DNA of 64,000 bases from Candidatus Scatomonas pullistercoris (lineage in GTDB: Bacteria > Bacillota > Clostridia > Lachnospirales > Lachnospiraceae), in NCBI GenBank assembly GCA_018713515.1, contig DVOO01000003.1, forward strand, positions 1-64,000, written 5' to 3'. Of the stretch, positions 14,892-22,944 are shown one piece after another. How positions within the stretch are numbered: position 1 is the stretch's first letter; each line of letters starts with the position of its first letter. The notes beneath the pieces were generated by a model that was not told where the DNA came from, searched no databases, and saw only the letters and a program-made list of their open reading frames with translations. Position numbers and translations under genes: made by a program.

Positions 14892-16856
14892 TTACTTCAT
14901 CCCCCTTACTGCGGTTTTTCCGGCTTTAATCTTCGCCACCAACGGGATCTTGGAGGAACAGATATACTCGCAGCACCTGCACTCGATGCAGTCCATCACG
15001 TTTTTCTCCTTCATGCCCTGCCAGTTCTGCTCATCCGCGAACTTCGCGAAATACAGGGGTGAAAGCTCCATGGGGCACACATCCGCGCAGCGGCCGCATT
15101 TGATGCAGGGCTGCTCCGCCGTGTGGTCGGTATCGATGGCAATGATTCCGTTGGAGCCCTTCATAATCGGCACATTCAGATCCGAAAGGTCGAATCCCAT
15201 CATGGGACCTCCGGCCTTGAACAGAACCTCCCCCTCTCCGGATACGCCGCCGCAGTAATCGATGAGTTCCCTGGTGTTCGTGCCGATTTTTACGAGAAAG
15301 TTGCCCGGGTGTTTCAGCCGCTCACCGGTGACCGTCACCACACGCTCCACCAGGGGCATACCCTTCCGTATCGCGTCGGCAATGGCCTTCGTTGTGCTGA
15401 TGTTGCTGACGATGCAGCCCACATCCGCGGGAAGCCCGCCGCTTGGCACCTTCCGGCCCGTCACGCGCCTGATCAGCATTTTCTCAGCGCCCTGGGGATA
15501 CTTGGTCTTTGCCTCCACAACCTCCATATTGCTGTACCCGGCCGTTTTCTCCCGCATCAGGGCGATGGCGTCCGGTTTGTTGTCCTCAATGACGATCACG
15601 CCCTTCTCCGCGTTCACCGCCTTGATAATGGCCTGCAGGCCAAAAATCACATCATCCGCAAATTCCAGAAGTACCCGGTGATCCGCCGTCAGCAACGGTT
15701 CGCACTCACATCCGTTCAGCAGGATTGTATCCACCGGCTTGGCGGGCTTCAGCTTGACGGAGGTGGGAAAGCCCGCGCCGCCCATGCCGACGATTCCGGC
15801 TTCCTGCACGATCTCCACAATCTCCTCCGGCGTCAGGCTGTCCAGATCCCCCCGGGGCTTCACGGATTCATCCAGGGTATTTTTTCCGTCAGAACGGATC
15901 ACCACAGACAGGCATTCGCCTCTGGTGGCATGTTTCCGGTTTTCAATGGCGGTTACGGTTCCGCTGACACTGGAGTGGATATTGCTGCTGATAAAAGCTG
16001 CCGCCTCTCCGATCTTCTGTCCGACCTTCACGGTATCTCCCACCTGCACTGTGGGATTCGCCGGGGCGCCCGCGTGCATGGACAGAGGAATGACTACCTC
16101 CGCCGGCTCCGGAAATCTTTGCAGCGCCAGGTGCTCTGTGCGCTCTTTGCGCTCGGAGGGATGAACGCCGCCGTAATAACCCTCCAGCCGGTTCTCCCGG
16201 ATGGATTTCACATAATCATTGACAAATTTGAAATTTACTTTTGAATAATCCCGCAGCTGAACCGGCTGGCTCAAAAATTCTTCCAGACGTCCCTGTTTTT
16301 CCAGTCTCCGGTAGATCTTTTCCCAGGCGCAGTCTTTGCTGCTGTCCACTTCACACTTTCCGTCCCTGGCCCCGCCGCACTGGCCGTTGACCAGACTTTT
16401 GGAGCAGTCCACAATGGGGCAGATCCCGCCGGTGATATTCAGATAGCACTGGGCGCAGGCGTCACATTTCCGCTCCGTCAGGGCCATGCCGTGGAATCCC
16501 CGGTAATTCAGTGAATCGCCGGCCGCGTATACCGGCAGTCCCGCCAGATCCGCCACCGTCTGGATTCCCAGACCGCAGGCGGCCACCAGGATATTTTCCG
16601 TGCCCTCCGGAATCATATCCTGCAGCTTTTTCTCCGTCTGTGTTTTATTGCACAGAAAATCGACCCCGGCACTGCCTGTAACGGTCTTTCCGTTTTCGGC
16701 GGCCAGAGCCTCCAGCTCGCCGCGCTCCGGCTCCTCAGCCGTTTTAAATTCTTTGAAGCACTTGTTGCAGGAAATAATAAACAGGTGATCCCTGCCCTCC
16801 AGCAGAGAGACCAGCTCATCCTTTCCCTTTAACCGATATTTGGTATAATCTTCCAA
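14892..16856 (-). CDS. MetV-RnfC2 fusion (NADH-oxidising MTHFR subunit)
   Basis: The protein has 654 aa from TTG at 16856, chosen because GGAAGG lies 7 nt upstream. Residues 1 to about 205 form a complete MetV-like domain (CNKCFKEF, CDACAQCYLN, GGICPIVDCSKSL, NGQCGGARDGKC). The remainder is an RnfC-like subunit: lipoyl-like/SLBB region, glycine-rich NADH site GIVGMGGAGFPT, NGCECEPLL, KYPQGAEKMLI, and two C-terminal 4Fe-4S motifs (CIKCGRCADVCP, CIECRCCEYIC). In acetogens with the MetF-MetV-RnfC2 enzyme, RnfC2 takes electrons from NADH for methylene-THF reduction. The covalent MetV-RnfC2 fusion beside a separate metV is unusual. Rnf membrane subunits are absent from the window. Confidence 0.88.
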   Translation of the reverse strand: MEDYTKYRLKGKDELVSLLEGRDHLFIISCNKCFKEFKTAEEPERGELEALAAENGKTVTGSAGVDFLCNKTQTEKKLQDMIPEGTENILVAACGLGIQTVADLAGLPVYAAGDSLNYRGFHGMALTERKCDACAQCYLNITGGICPIVDCSKSLVNGQCGGARDGKCEVDSSKDCAWEKIYRRLEKQGRLEEFLSQPVQLRDYSKVNFKFVNDYVKSIRENRLEGYYGGVHPSERKERTEHLALQRFPEPAEVVIPLSMHAGAPANPTVQVGDTVKVGQKIGEAAAFISSNIHSSVSGTVTAIENRKHATRGECLSVVIRSDGKNTLDESVKPRGDLDSLTPEEIVEIVQEAGIVGMGGAGFPTSVKLKPAKPVDTILLNGCECEPLLTADHRVLLEFADDVIFGLQAIIKAVNAEKGVIVIEDNKPDAIALMREKTAGYSNMEVVEAKTKYPQGAEKMLIRRVTGRKVPSGGLPADVGCIVSNISTTKAIADAIRKGMPLVERVVTVTGERLKHPGNFLVKIGTNTRELIDYCGGVSGEGEVLFKAGGPMMGFDLSDLNVPIMKGSNGIIAIDTDHTAEQPCIKCGRCADVCPMELSPLYFAKFADEQNWQGMKEKNVMDCIECRCCEYICSSKIPLVAKIKAGKTAVRGMK

Positions 16857-17071
16857 TTGCTCACCTTCCTTACAAATCAATTTTTTTCACCTCACTCACA
16901 CCTGTCTCCGCCGGCCGGACGGGTCAGATGCAGATACAACCCATACAGGATAAGAATAGCACAGATCCACTAAATTATCCAGTCCGCGGTGTACATTTTT
17001 CAGTGCAAAGGCCTCTGACGGGGCCGGACAGACGGACAGCGCCGGATCCTGTTTCCGGCGCTGCCTGCAGC

Positions 17072-17725
17072 TTAAAATTCTTTCTTTTTTACAATGGAAA
17101 TGCTGATTCTCATGGACAGCAGCCACAGAACCAGGGAGACCAAAAGAGCGGCGGCGATCAGAAGGCCCATGTTCAGGGGCGGAAGGCTGTCCAGAACTGC
17201 CGCCAGGTCGATTCCGGCCGCTTCCGCTCCTTTCACGGCCAGGACGCCGAGAAGGACAAGCAGCCCCAGCGCCCCCAGAATGGCAATACGGCCCCGCTCG
17301 CTGCCGAATTTCAGGTCAAAGGGAAGGACCAGCGCCTGCATCAGCAGTATAAGGGGAAGGAGCATCAGAGAAGACAGCAGTATATCCAGGGGAAGCGCTG
17401 CCCTTTTGTACACATTCACGCACAGGACAAACAGGGTGGCCGCCAGCCAGGCCCCGGTGCCCAGGAGAAGGCCGAAGCAGTATTTTTCCGCCGCGTACAG
17501 AGCGCGGCTGATGGGAAGACAGAAGAGAAAGGCGTTCCCATTGTCCATCTCGTCGTAGCTGATGGAACTCAGGCTGAACATGGAAGCGACCAGAGCCAGA
17601 AAACCCACCGCGAAGGTGGTATCCTCCGTAAACAGCGTCATGCCGGCCGCAATAACGATCAGCGCCCCAAAGAATGTTTTCTGTCCTCCCAGCAGCCGGA
17701 GATCCTTAATCAATAATCCCTTCAT
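17072..17725 (-). CDS. ABC-2 type transporter permease
   Basis: A 217-aa membrane protein with about six hydrophobic segments and a short basic C-terminus (ISIVKKKEF). The start MKGLLIKDLRLL and SYDEMDNGNAFLFCLPISR loop are typical of small ABC-2 permeases coded beside YtrA-type GntR regulators. It overlaps the ATPase gene by 4 nt. A GC-rich 9-bp hairpin lies just after the stop (17037-17063) but lacks a clear T-run. It probably dimerises to form the transmembrane part of an exporter; the substrate is unknown. Confidence 0.85.
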   Translation of the reverse strand: MKGLLIKDLRLLGGQKTFFGALIVIAAGMTLFTEDTTFAVGFLALVASMFSLSSISYDEMDNGNAFLFCLPISRALYAAEKYCFGLLLGTGAWLAATLFVLCVNVYKRAALPLDILLSSLMLLPLILLMQALVLPFDLKFGSERGRIAILGALGLLVLLGVLAVKGAEAAGIDLAAVLDSLPPLNMGLLIAAALLVSLVLWLLSMRISISIVKKKEF

Positions 17726-18573
17726 ACTTCTGCCCCCTTTACCATCATGGTGATCACTTCGTCAATGCTTCCCTTTTCCACAACGATCTCCGGATAATTT
17801 TCCAGATAAAACTGTTTCTGATCCGTAAGGCAGCTGTACCCGTAGCTCTCCCTTTTGACCCGCAGAAGGAACTGCTGATCCAGACGCCTGTACTGTTCCG
17901 GACTCACCTTCAGCAGACCGTAGCTGTCAAGCAGGACGTCTGTCTCCTCATGGAGAAGGATTCTTCCCTCATGGATCATGTAAAGATCATCGCAGATGCT
18001 TTCCAGATCGCTGGAGATATGGGAGCTGATCAAGATCGCCCGCTCCTCGTCGCTGTCCATATAATCCTTCAGCAGCTCCAGCAGCTCATCCCGGGCCATG
18101 ACATCCAGTCCGGCCGTGGGCTCATCCAGGATCAGCAGCCTGGCATTGTGGGAGACTGCCGCCAGTACCTTCAGCTTTGCCTTCATGCCGGTGGAAAATT
18201 CTTTGATCTTTTTGTCCATGGGAAGCTGGAATTTCCTGGCCTGTTCCTCAAAAAACTCCTGATCAAATTTTTTGTACAGACTTCTGAGAATGGGGATCAC
18301 ATCCCGGACGGCCAGATAGCCGCAAAATCCCGAATCCGCCAGGACGACACCCAGCGCCTCCCGGTCCCTGGCCGTAAATTCTCTCTCCGGTTTGCCGAGG
18401 ATCGTGATTTCCCCGCCGTCCCGGGAGATCAGGCCCAGAACCGCCTTGAAGGTGGTGCTTTTTCCGGCTCCGTTCTGTCCTACCAGGCCCGTAATGCAGC
18501 CTGGCCTTACCTCCAGGGAACAGTCCAGGCGGAAACTGCCGTACTGCTTTTGCAAATGATCGATTTTTAACAT
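17722..18573 (-). CDS. ABC transporter ATP-binding protein
   Basis: A 283-aa ATPase. Walker A GLVGQNGAGKST lies at about residue 29-40, the signature region is the degenerate EFSTGMKAKLKVLAAV, and Walker B is LLILDEPTAGLD with an ISSHIS H-loop. The C-terminal 70 residues resemble the regulatory tail of bacitracin/antibiotic-type exporters of this family. It sits between the GntR regulator (3 nt away) and the permease (4-nt overlap), so the three form one regulated exporter operon. The likely role is efflux or envelope-stress protection. Confidence 0.9.
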   Translation of the reverse strand: MLKIDHLQKQYGSFRLDCSLEVRPGCITGLVGQNGAGKSTTFKAVLGLISRDGGEITILGKPEREFTARDREALGVVLADSGFCGYLAVRDVIPILRSLYKKFDQEFFEEQARKFQLPMDKKIKEFSTGMKAKLKVLAAVSHNARLLILDEPTAGLDVMARDELLELLKDYMDSDEERAILISSHISSDLESICDDLYMIHEGRILLHEETDVLLDSYGLLKVSPEQYRRLDQQFLLRVKRESYGYSCLTDQKQFYLENYPEIVVEKGSIDEVITMMVKGAEV

Positions 18574-18576
18574 CTG

Positions 18577-18948
18577 TCAGCCCTCCAGAATCAATTCAAA
18601 CAGACTTTTGATTTCCTCATCACTGATCCCGTACCGCCGCCCCTTCTGGATGGCCAGCTCCAGATCCGCCTCCAGCTCCTTCTTCTGCTCTTCCAGAAGA
18701 AGCTCCTGGTTGGCCGCCGCCACGTAGGTACCCTTTCCGTGCACGGTAACCGCAAACCCCTCGCTTTCCAGGCTGTCGTACGCCTTCTTGACTGTCAGGG
18801 CACTGATCTTCAGCTCCTTCGACAGTGTGCGCACCGACGGCAGAACGTCGTTTTCCTTCAGCTCCCCCCTGCGGATCAGAGCTTTGACCTGGTCAACGAT
18901 CTGCTCATAGATGGGAACCATACTGGAATTGTTTATGATGATTTTCAT
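18577..18948 (-). CDS. GntR-family regulator, YtrA type
   Basis: A 123-aa protein. Residues 10-75 are a GntR winged helix (PIYEQIVDQVKALIRRGEL, VRTLSKELKISALTVKKAY). The short C-terminal two-helix tail (about 45 residues) identifies the YtrA subfamily, which represses its own ABC transporter operon. Its promoter at 18978-19006 is bracketed by 14-bp perfect inverted repeats, an evident operator. Release of repression by an unknown ligand, often a cell-wall antibiotic in this family, would induce the two transporter genes downstream. Confidence 0.92.
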   Translation of the reverse strand: MKIIINNSSMVPIYEQIVDQVKALIRRGELKENDVLPSVRTLSKELKISALTVKKAYDSLESEGFAVTVHGKGTYVAAANQELLLEEQKKELEADLELAIQKGRRYGISDEEIKSLFELILEG

Positions 18949-18973
18949 ATGGTAAATTTCCTCCCTAGGTTGT

Positions 18974-19022
18974 AAACAGTATATAACAGTATTAAACTGT
19001 TGTCAAGTGTTATATACTGTTT
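18974..19022 (-). promoter_or_regulatory. Promoter and GntR operator of the ABC operon
   Basis: On the minus strand TTGACA (19001-19006) and TATACT (18978-18983) are 17 nt apart. Perfect 14-bp inverted arms, AAACAGTATATAAC (18974-18987) and GTTATATACTGTTT (19009-19022), cover the -10 box and the DNA directly upstream of the -35 box. A dimer at each arm, or one dimer across both, would block RNA polymerase. The arms fit the AT-rich palindromes bound by YtrA regulators. Confidence 0.88.
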
Positions 19023-19087
19023 ATTAAAAATTTCCGCAAACACAAAAACACCCTGGCCATTCCGGTCAGGGCGGATCCTGATACGTT

Positions 19088-19614
19088 TTATGCACCGACA
19101 TATACCTGCACTTCATAGTTCCAGTGCAAAATGCCGGATACGACAATCATCTGGATTGTAAATTCCGGTTCAGCACCGTATTCTGTCCGGGCCCTGCCCA
19201 CTGTCCCCCTTAATACCTGTTCACGGTTTTCTTCGGTGCATTCCGCGCACAGGTATTTTCCTCCGGGCAGTACCTTTAATCCGTCTATATCCGTATAACG
19301 GACGCAGACAGCGAAGAGCTTTTGGGAGTCTGATGCATCTGCAGTTTTCTTTCATAGTCTGCCTTGGCCAGCCGGATTTTCGTTTTGCTGTACTGAAGCG
19401 CTTTTATCTTTGCATCTGCCTTTTTTTCTGCCTGGGCCAAAAAGTCCACAATTTTTTCAAGATCGTCATATTCCAGGACCTTTTTTATCTCCTGCAGGGG
19501 CAGATCCATAAGCTGTAAAGCCCGCACCGTATTCAGCCGGACAATGTCCGCCTCGGTATAGTAGCGGTAATTCGTCCATTCGTCTTTTTTTCCCGGCTTC
19601 ACCAATCCGATACG
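19088..19614 (-). pseudogene. MerR-family regulator, truncated and frameshifted
   Basis: The middle is clearly MerR: RIGLVKPGKK, NYRYYTEADIVRLNTVRAL, then the dimer helix VDFLAQAEKKADAKIKAL. The first helix-turn-helix turns before RIGLV are gone; the sequence upstream of about 19614 belongs to an inverted unrelated fragment. Near residue QTPKS a frameshift occurs. The effector-binding C-terminal part continues in another frame (YTDIDGLKVLPGGKYLCAEC, then LHWNYEVQVYVGA and the stop at 19088). Both lesions destroy the gene. Confidence 0.75.
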
Positions 19615-19761
19615 GTGGCCGGAGGTTATGATGATTTTTCCATTCGCTCCAGCATCAAAAAAGGGGACAGCAATCTGCCGGAGCAGAAAGATGGCGGCGA
19701 AAAAACTCTGGATGTGTCGTGCAATAACGGTGATATCCATATTGAGCTGGTAAACGAATGA
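19615..19761 (+). pseudogene. C-terminal fragment of a DUF4097-like adhesin protein
   Basis: On the plus strand the frame reads DDFSIRSSIKKGDSNLPEQK, then TLDVSCNNGDIHIELVNE and a stop at 19759-19761. The repeating beta-strand pattern (LDVSCNNGDIHI) is typical of the end of DUF4097/adhesin-like beta-helix proteins. No start is present. It abuts the broken MerR gene in opposite orientation, so the join at about 19615 is a rearrangement junction. Confidence 0.55.
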
Positions 19762-19804
19762 TTCTATTTTAAAACCGTTATTTCGTCCGGCTGCACCGCA
19801 ATTC

Positions 19805-20596
19805 TTAACATCTGGATACCCCCAGGAGCTTTTGATAAATGCGCAGATCCGCATCCTTAAACACATTGAAAATAACCCGGATATCCGGCTTCTGTGTATT
19901 TAAAAAGGATGTCACCGTTTGAACCGCAATCTCAGCGGCCCTTTCATTGGGAAAATGAAATTCTCCGGTGGAAATACAGCAAAAAGCAATGCTCCGGCAG
20001 TCATTTTCCACGGCCAGTTTCAGGCAGGAACGGTAACAGGAGGCCAGAGCCTCACAATCCTGTTCTCCCACCGGCCCATAGATAATCGGCCCTACGGTGT
20101 GCAGGATATATTTGCTGGGCAAATTGAAAGCAGGTGTGATCTTTGCTCGTCCCGTAGGTTCTTCATGGCCCTGCCTGTTCATAATATCATAACAGCAGAG
20201 CCGCAACTGGATTCCGCTCCTCGTGCCAATGATGTTATCAATACAGGAGTGGAGAGGCTGAAAACAGCCCAACATTCCGCTGTTTGCGGCATTCACAATT
20301 GCGTCCGCCTTTAAGGTCGTAATATCTCCCTGCCACAATACCAGCCGGGAATCTCCGGGGATGGAGGGAAGCTTCGCTCCGTCCGTAATGCCACGTTTGT
20401 CCCGCTCATACTGCAGGTATTCGTCCTGTACTTTGAGAAAGTCACGGCTGATCGGCCGCGGCATCCGCACGTTCATCAAACTGCGCAGCAAATCCTTCTG
20501 TTCCTGCTCATCGGAGGGAATAGAAATACTCTGATATCTTGCATCTTCGGCCAGTAACTCTTTTATCAAATAAATTCTCTGTTCACTGTGCGTCAT
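19805..20596 (-). CDS. Macrodomain protein-ADP-ribose hydrolase
   Basis: The protein has 263 aa from the ATG at 20596, which has AAGGAG 9 nt upstream; a longer frame to 20629 lacks this. After an N-terminal helical extension (to about residue 85), a macrodomain begins: LWQGDITTLKADAIVNAANS, ILHTVGPIIYG, and SIAFCCISTGEFHFP. The extended N-terminus and the cysteines fit zinc-containing macrodomain ADP-ribosyl hydrolases of Firmicutes. It should remove mono-ADP-ribose from protein. In some bacteria such enzymes are paired with sirtuin-type ADP-ribosyl transferases and lipoylation genes; none is visible here. Confidence 0.88.
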   Translation of the reverse strand: MTHSEQRIYLIKELLAEDARYQSISIPSDEQEQKDLLRSLMNVRMPRPISRDFLKVQDEYLQYERDKRGITDGAKLPSIPGDSRLVLWQGDITTLKADAIVNAANSGMLGCFQPLHSCIDNIIGTRSGIQLRLCCYDIMNRQGHEEPTGRAKITPAFNLPSKYILHTVGPIIYGPVGEQDCEALASCYRSCLKLAVENDCRSIAFCCISTGEFHFPNERAAEIAVQTVTSFLNTQKPDIRVIFNVFKDADLRIYQKLLGVSRC

Positions 20597-20693
20597 AGCC
20601 GTACACTCCTTTCCTTTTGCTGTTATCATACCGCTTCGGCTGCCGGCCGTAAAGTACGCACCTTTTTATAACCGGGGAATTCCCTTTTAGAGC

Positions 20694-20870
20694 TTATTTT
20701 TCCAGCAGCTCCTCCGTCAGGCGCAGAATCTCCGGCGCCAGCTTCTCCCGCTGCCGCCGGGTAATTTTCTGAAAGACCTGGGGCGCCGCGGCCATGCCGG
20801 CGATTCCCGCCGCTCCAATGAGAATGCCGGGGACAAACAGAGTGTCTGCCCAGACCAGGGTGCAGGACAT
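20694..20870 (-). CDS. Small one-span membrane protein, possibly frameshifted
   Basis: A 58-aa product from the ATG at 20870: a hydrophobic segment (FVPGILIGAAGIAGMAAAP) followed by a charged helix (ITRRQREKLAPEILRLTEEL). The strong ribosome site (GGAGG) does not lie before this ATG but before another at 20888-20890, in a different frame that begins MNAEQRT. The natural protein may therefore start at 20890, and a one-base shift may separate the two parts. I do not recognise a family. Confidence 0.45.
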   Translation of the reverse strand: MSCTLVWADTLFVPGILIGAAGIAGMAAAPQVFQKITRRQREKLAPEILRLTEELLEK

Positions 20871-21085
20871 GTTCTCTGTTCTGCGTTCATTTTTTTACCT
20901 CCACAATTTTCCGGTCTTTTTCAGACCTGTTTTCGTTTTCTGCTGTTACTATACCGGGACTGCATTTCCGTTTTGTATCTATTCTGTTTTTGTTTTGTTA
21001 ACTTTCGGAATTTTGCCCGGTCTGCCTGCTTTTATGATATACTGAAAGGCAGAAAAAAGGCGCCGGGCGCCGGGGAGGTAAGTAT

Positions 21086-21586
21086 ATGTACTATAAGACA
21101 ATGATCCATTCACCTGTGGGTCCTCTTACTCTGGCCAGTGACGGGGAACATCTGGCCGGCCTGTGGATCCAGGGGCAGAAATATTTTGGAGATTCCGTAA
21201 AAGAAGAAATGCAACAGAAGGATGACCTGCCTGTTTTTCTGGAAGCGAAAAAATGGCTGGACCGGTATTTCGCGGGAGAGCGCCCCGATATCCGGGAACT
21301 GCCCCTCCGCCCCTCCGGCAGCCCCTTCCGCAGGGAAGTTTGGAAGCTTCTGTGTGATATCCCCTACGGGGAAACTACTACTTACGGGGCTCTGGCCGAA
21401 AAAATCGCCCGGAAGCTGGACCGCCCCTCCATGTCCGCCCAGGCGGTGGGGAACGCGGTGGGACACAATCCTATCTCCATCATCATCCCCTGCCACCGGG
21501 TACTGGGCGCTGACGGCAGTCTTACCGGCTATGCCGCCGGTGTCGAAATCAAACAGAAGCTGCTGGAACATGAGGGAGCCCGCTAA
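21086..21586 (+). CDS. ogt: Methylated-DNA-protein cysteine methyltransferase
   Basis: A 166-aa single-turnover repair protein that moves the alkyl group from O6-alkylguanine to its active cysteine. The N-terminal Ogt-like domain (SPVGPLTLASDGEHLAGLW) is followed by the DNA-binding module (FRREVWKLLCDIPYGETTTY) with the recognition helix. The catalytic motif PCHRV lies near residue 136-140, and LTGYAAGVEIKQKLLEHE follows. GGGGAGG precedes the ATG by about 6 nt. It converges on brnQ, with which its stop overlaps by 4 nt. Confidence 0.95.
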   Translation: MYYKTMIHSPVGPLTLASDGEHLAGLWIQGQKYFGDSVKEEMQQKDDLPVFLEAKKWLDRYFAGERPDIRELPLRPSGSPFRREVWKLLCDIPYGETTTYGALAEKIARKLDRPSMSAQAVGNAVGHNPISIIIPCHRVLGADGSLTGYAAGVEIKQKLLEHEGAR

Positions 21587-22944
21587 GCTGCCGGCTTTTT
21601 GCGGCTCTTCCATCTGTGAACCAGCAGACCGGCCGCCAGTCCCAAAAGAGCCGGTAACGCCCATCCAAACCCCTGCCGCAGCAGAGGAACAGCGCGTCCT
21701 GCGCCGGCAAGAAACGGATCCAGGTGCAGAGCTGTCCGGATGTCCTGGGGAAGCGTCCGAAGCAGATCAAGAACGGAGGCCGCAGCCGTAAAGCCAATGG
21801 TCCACTGCAGAACTGTTCTGTCATTTCCGAAAAGCTTTCCGGCCAGTGTCAAAAGGATCAGCACAATCGCCAGCGGGTACAGGAACATCAGCACCGGCAG
21901 CGAAAAGTCAATGATTGTGTTCAGTCCCAGATTCGCGATGGCAAAGGACAGTACACAGAAGCCGGCAGCCCAGATCCGATAGGAGGGTCCGCCCGGAAAT
22001 ATCCGTACAAAAGTCTCTCCGCAGCTGGTAATCAGACCCACCGCCGTTTTCAGGCAGGCCACCGTTACGGTCACGGCCAGGATCACAGCTCCCCCTGGCC
22101 CGAAATAGTGCTCCGCAATCTTCGCCAGCACTTCCCCTCCGTTTTCGGAGACTGCAAACAATCCCCGGCTCTGGGCGCCGATCACCGTTACCAGTACATA
22201 AATCAGGGCCATCAGGATGGAACTGAAGATTCCGGCACGCACCGTCTGCTTTGCCACCTCTCCCGGCTCCTTCACCCCCAGATTGCGGATGGCCCGCACA
22301 ACAAGAATGCCGAAAGCCAGGCCGGCCAGCGCGTCCATGGTATTATATCCCTCCAGAAGTCCTGTGGAAAATGCTGCCGTCACATAGGTCCCGGAGGGCT
22401 CTATCTCCGGAATACTTCCCATGGGCGTAAGCAGCGCGCGGATCACCAGAACCGCCAGCAAAACGAGAAACAACGGATTCAGAACTTTTCCAATCCAGGT
22501 AAGGATTTGTCCCGGCTTCAGGGAAAAGAACAGCACTGCCGCAAAAAACAGCAGGGAGAACACTGCCAGGGCCGCGGTCTGACCGCCCCCGGGCAGCAGG
22601 CGTTCCACCCCCACTGTATAGGAAACGGAGGCGCATCTGGGTATGGCAAAGAAGGGACCGATCGTCAGATAAAGGGCGCAGGTGAAAAACAGGCCGTATT
22701 TTCTTCCCGCTCCGCTGGCCAGCTCCAGCAGACCCTCTTTGCGGCTGAGTCCCAGCGCCGCCACGCCCAGCAGCGGCAGGCCCACACCTGTAATCAGAAA
22801 ACCCGCGGCTGCCATCCAGATATGATTTCCGGACATCTGCCCCATGGAGGCGGGAAAAATCAGATTGCCCGCGCCGAAAAACATGCCGAACAGCATACTG
22901 GCTACGAATATCGTTTCTTTCCATGTCAGCTTTTTCATTTTCAT
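21583..22944 (-). CDS. brnQ: Branched-chain amino acid:cation symporter BrnQ
   Basis: A 453-aa inner-membrane protein with about twelve hydrophobic spans. Hallmarks are FGMFFGAGNLIFPASMGQ in the first span region, PFFAIPRCASVSYTVG, and YNTMDALAGLAFGILVV. It imports Leu/Ile/Val, usually with Na+. Its ATG overlaps the stop of the sensor kinase gene (ATGA), so it is translationally coupled to the two-component system at the end of the cobalamin gene run. This suggests the kinase-regulator pair and BrnQ work together. Confidence 0.93.
   Translation of the reverse strand: MKMKKLTWKETIFVASMLFGMFFGAGNLIFPASMGQMSGNHIWMAAAGFLITGVGLPLLGVAALGLSRKEGLLELASGAGRKYGLFFTCALYLTIGPFFAIPRCASVSYTVGVERLLPGGGQTAALAVFSLLFFAAVLFFSLKPGQILTWIGKVLNPLFLVLLAVLVIRALLTPMGSIPEIEPSGTYVTAAFSTGLLEGYNTMDALAGLAFGILVVRAIRNLGVKEPGEVAKQTVRAGIFSSILMALIYVLVTVIGAQSRGLFAVSENGGEVLAKIAEHYFGPGGAVILAVTVTVACLKTAVGLITSCGETFVRIFPGGPSYRIWAAGFCVLSFAIANLGLNTIIDFSLPVLMFLYPLAIVLILLTLAGKLFGNDRTVLQWTIGFTAAASVLDLLRTLPQDIRTALHLDPFLAGAGRAVPLLRQGFGWALPALLGLAAGLLVHRWKSRKKPAA

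Noticed and set aside
14892-16880. Start of the MetV-RnfC2 gene at TTG 16880
   Set aside because: The TTG at 16856 has GGAAGG 7 nt upstream, while 16880 has no ribosome site.
16896-17126. 76-codon minus-strand frame between the RnfC2 fusion and the ABC permease
   Set aside because: Overlaps the 3' end of the permease gene and a GC hairpin, has no ribosome site and no recognisable features.
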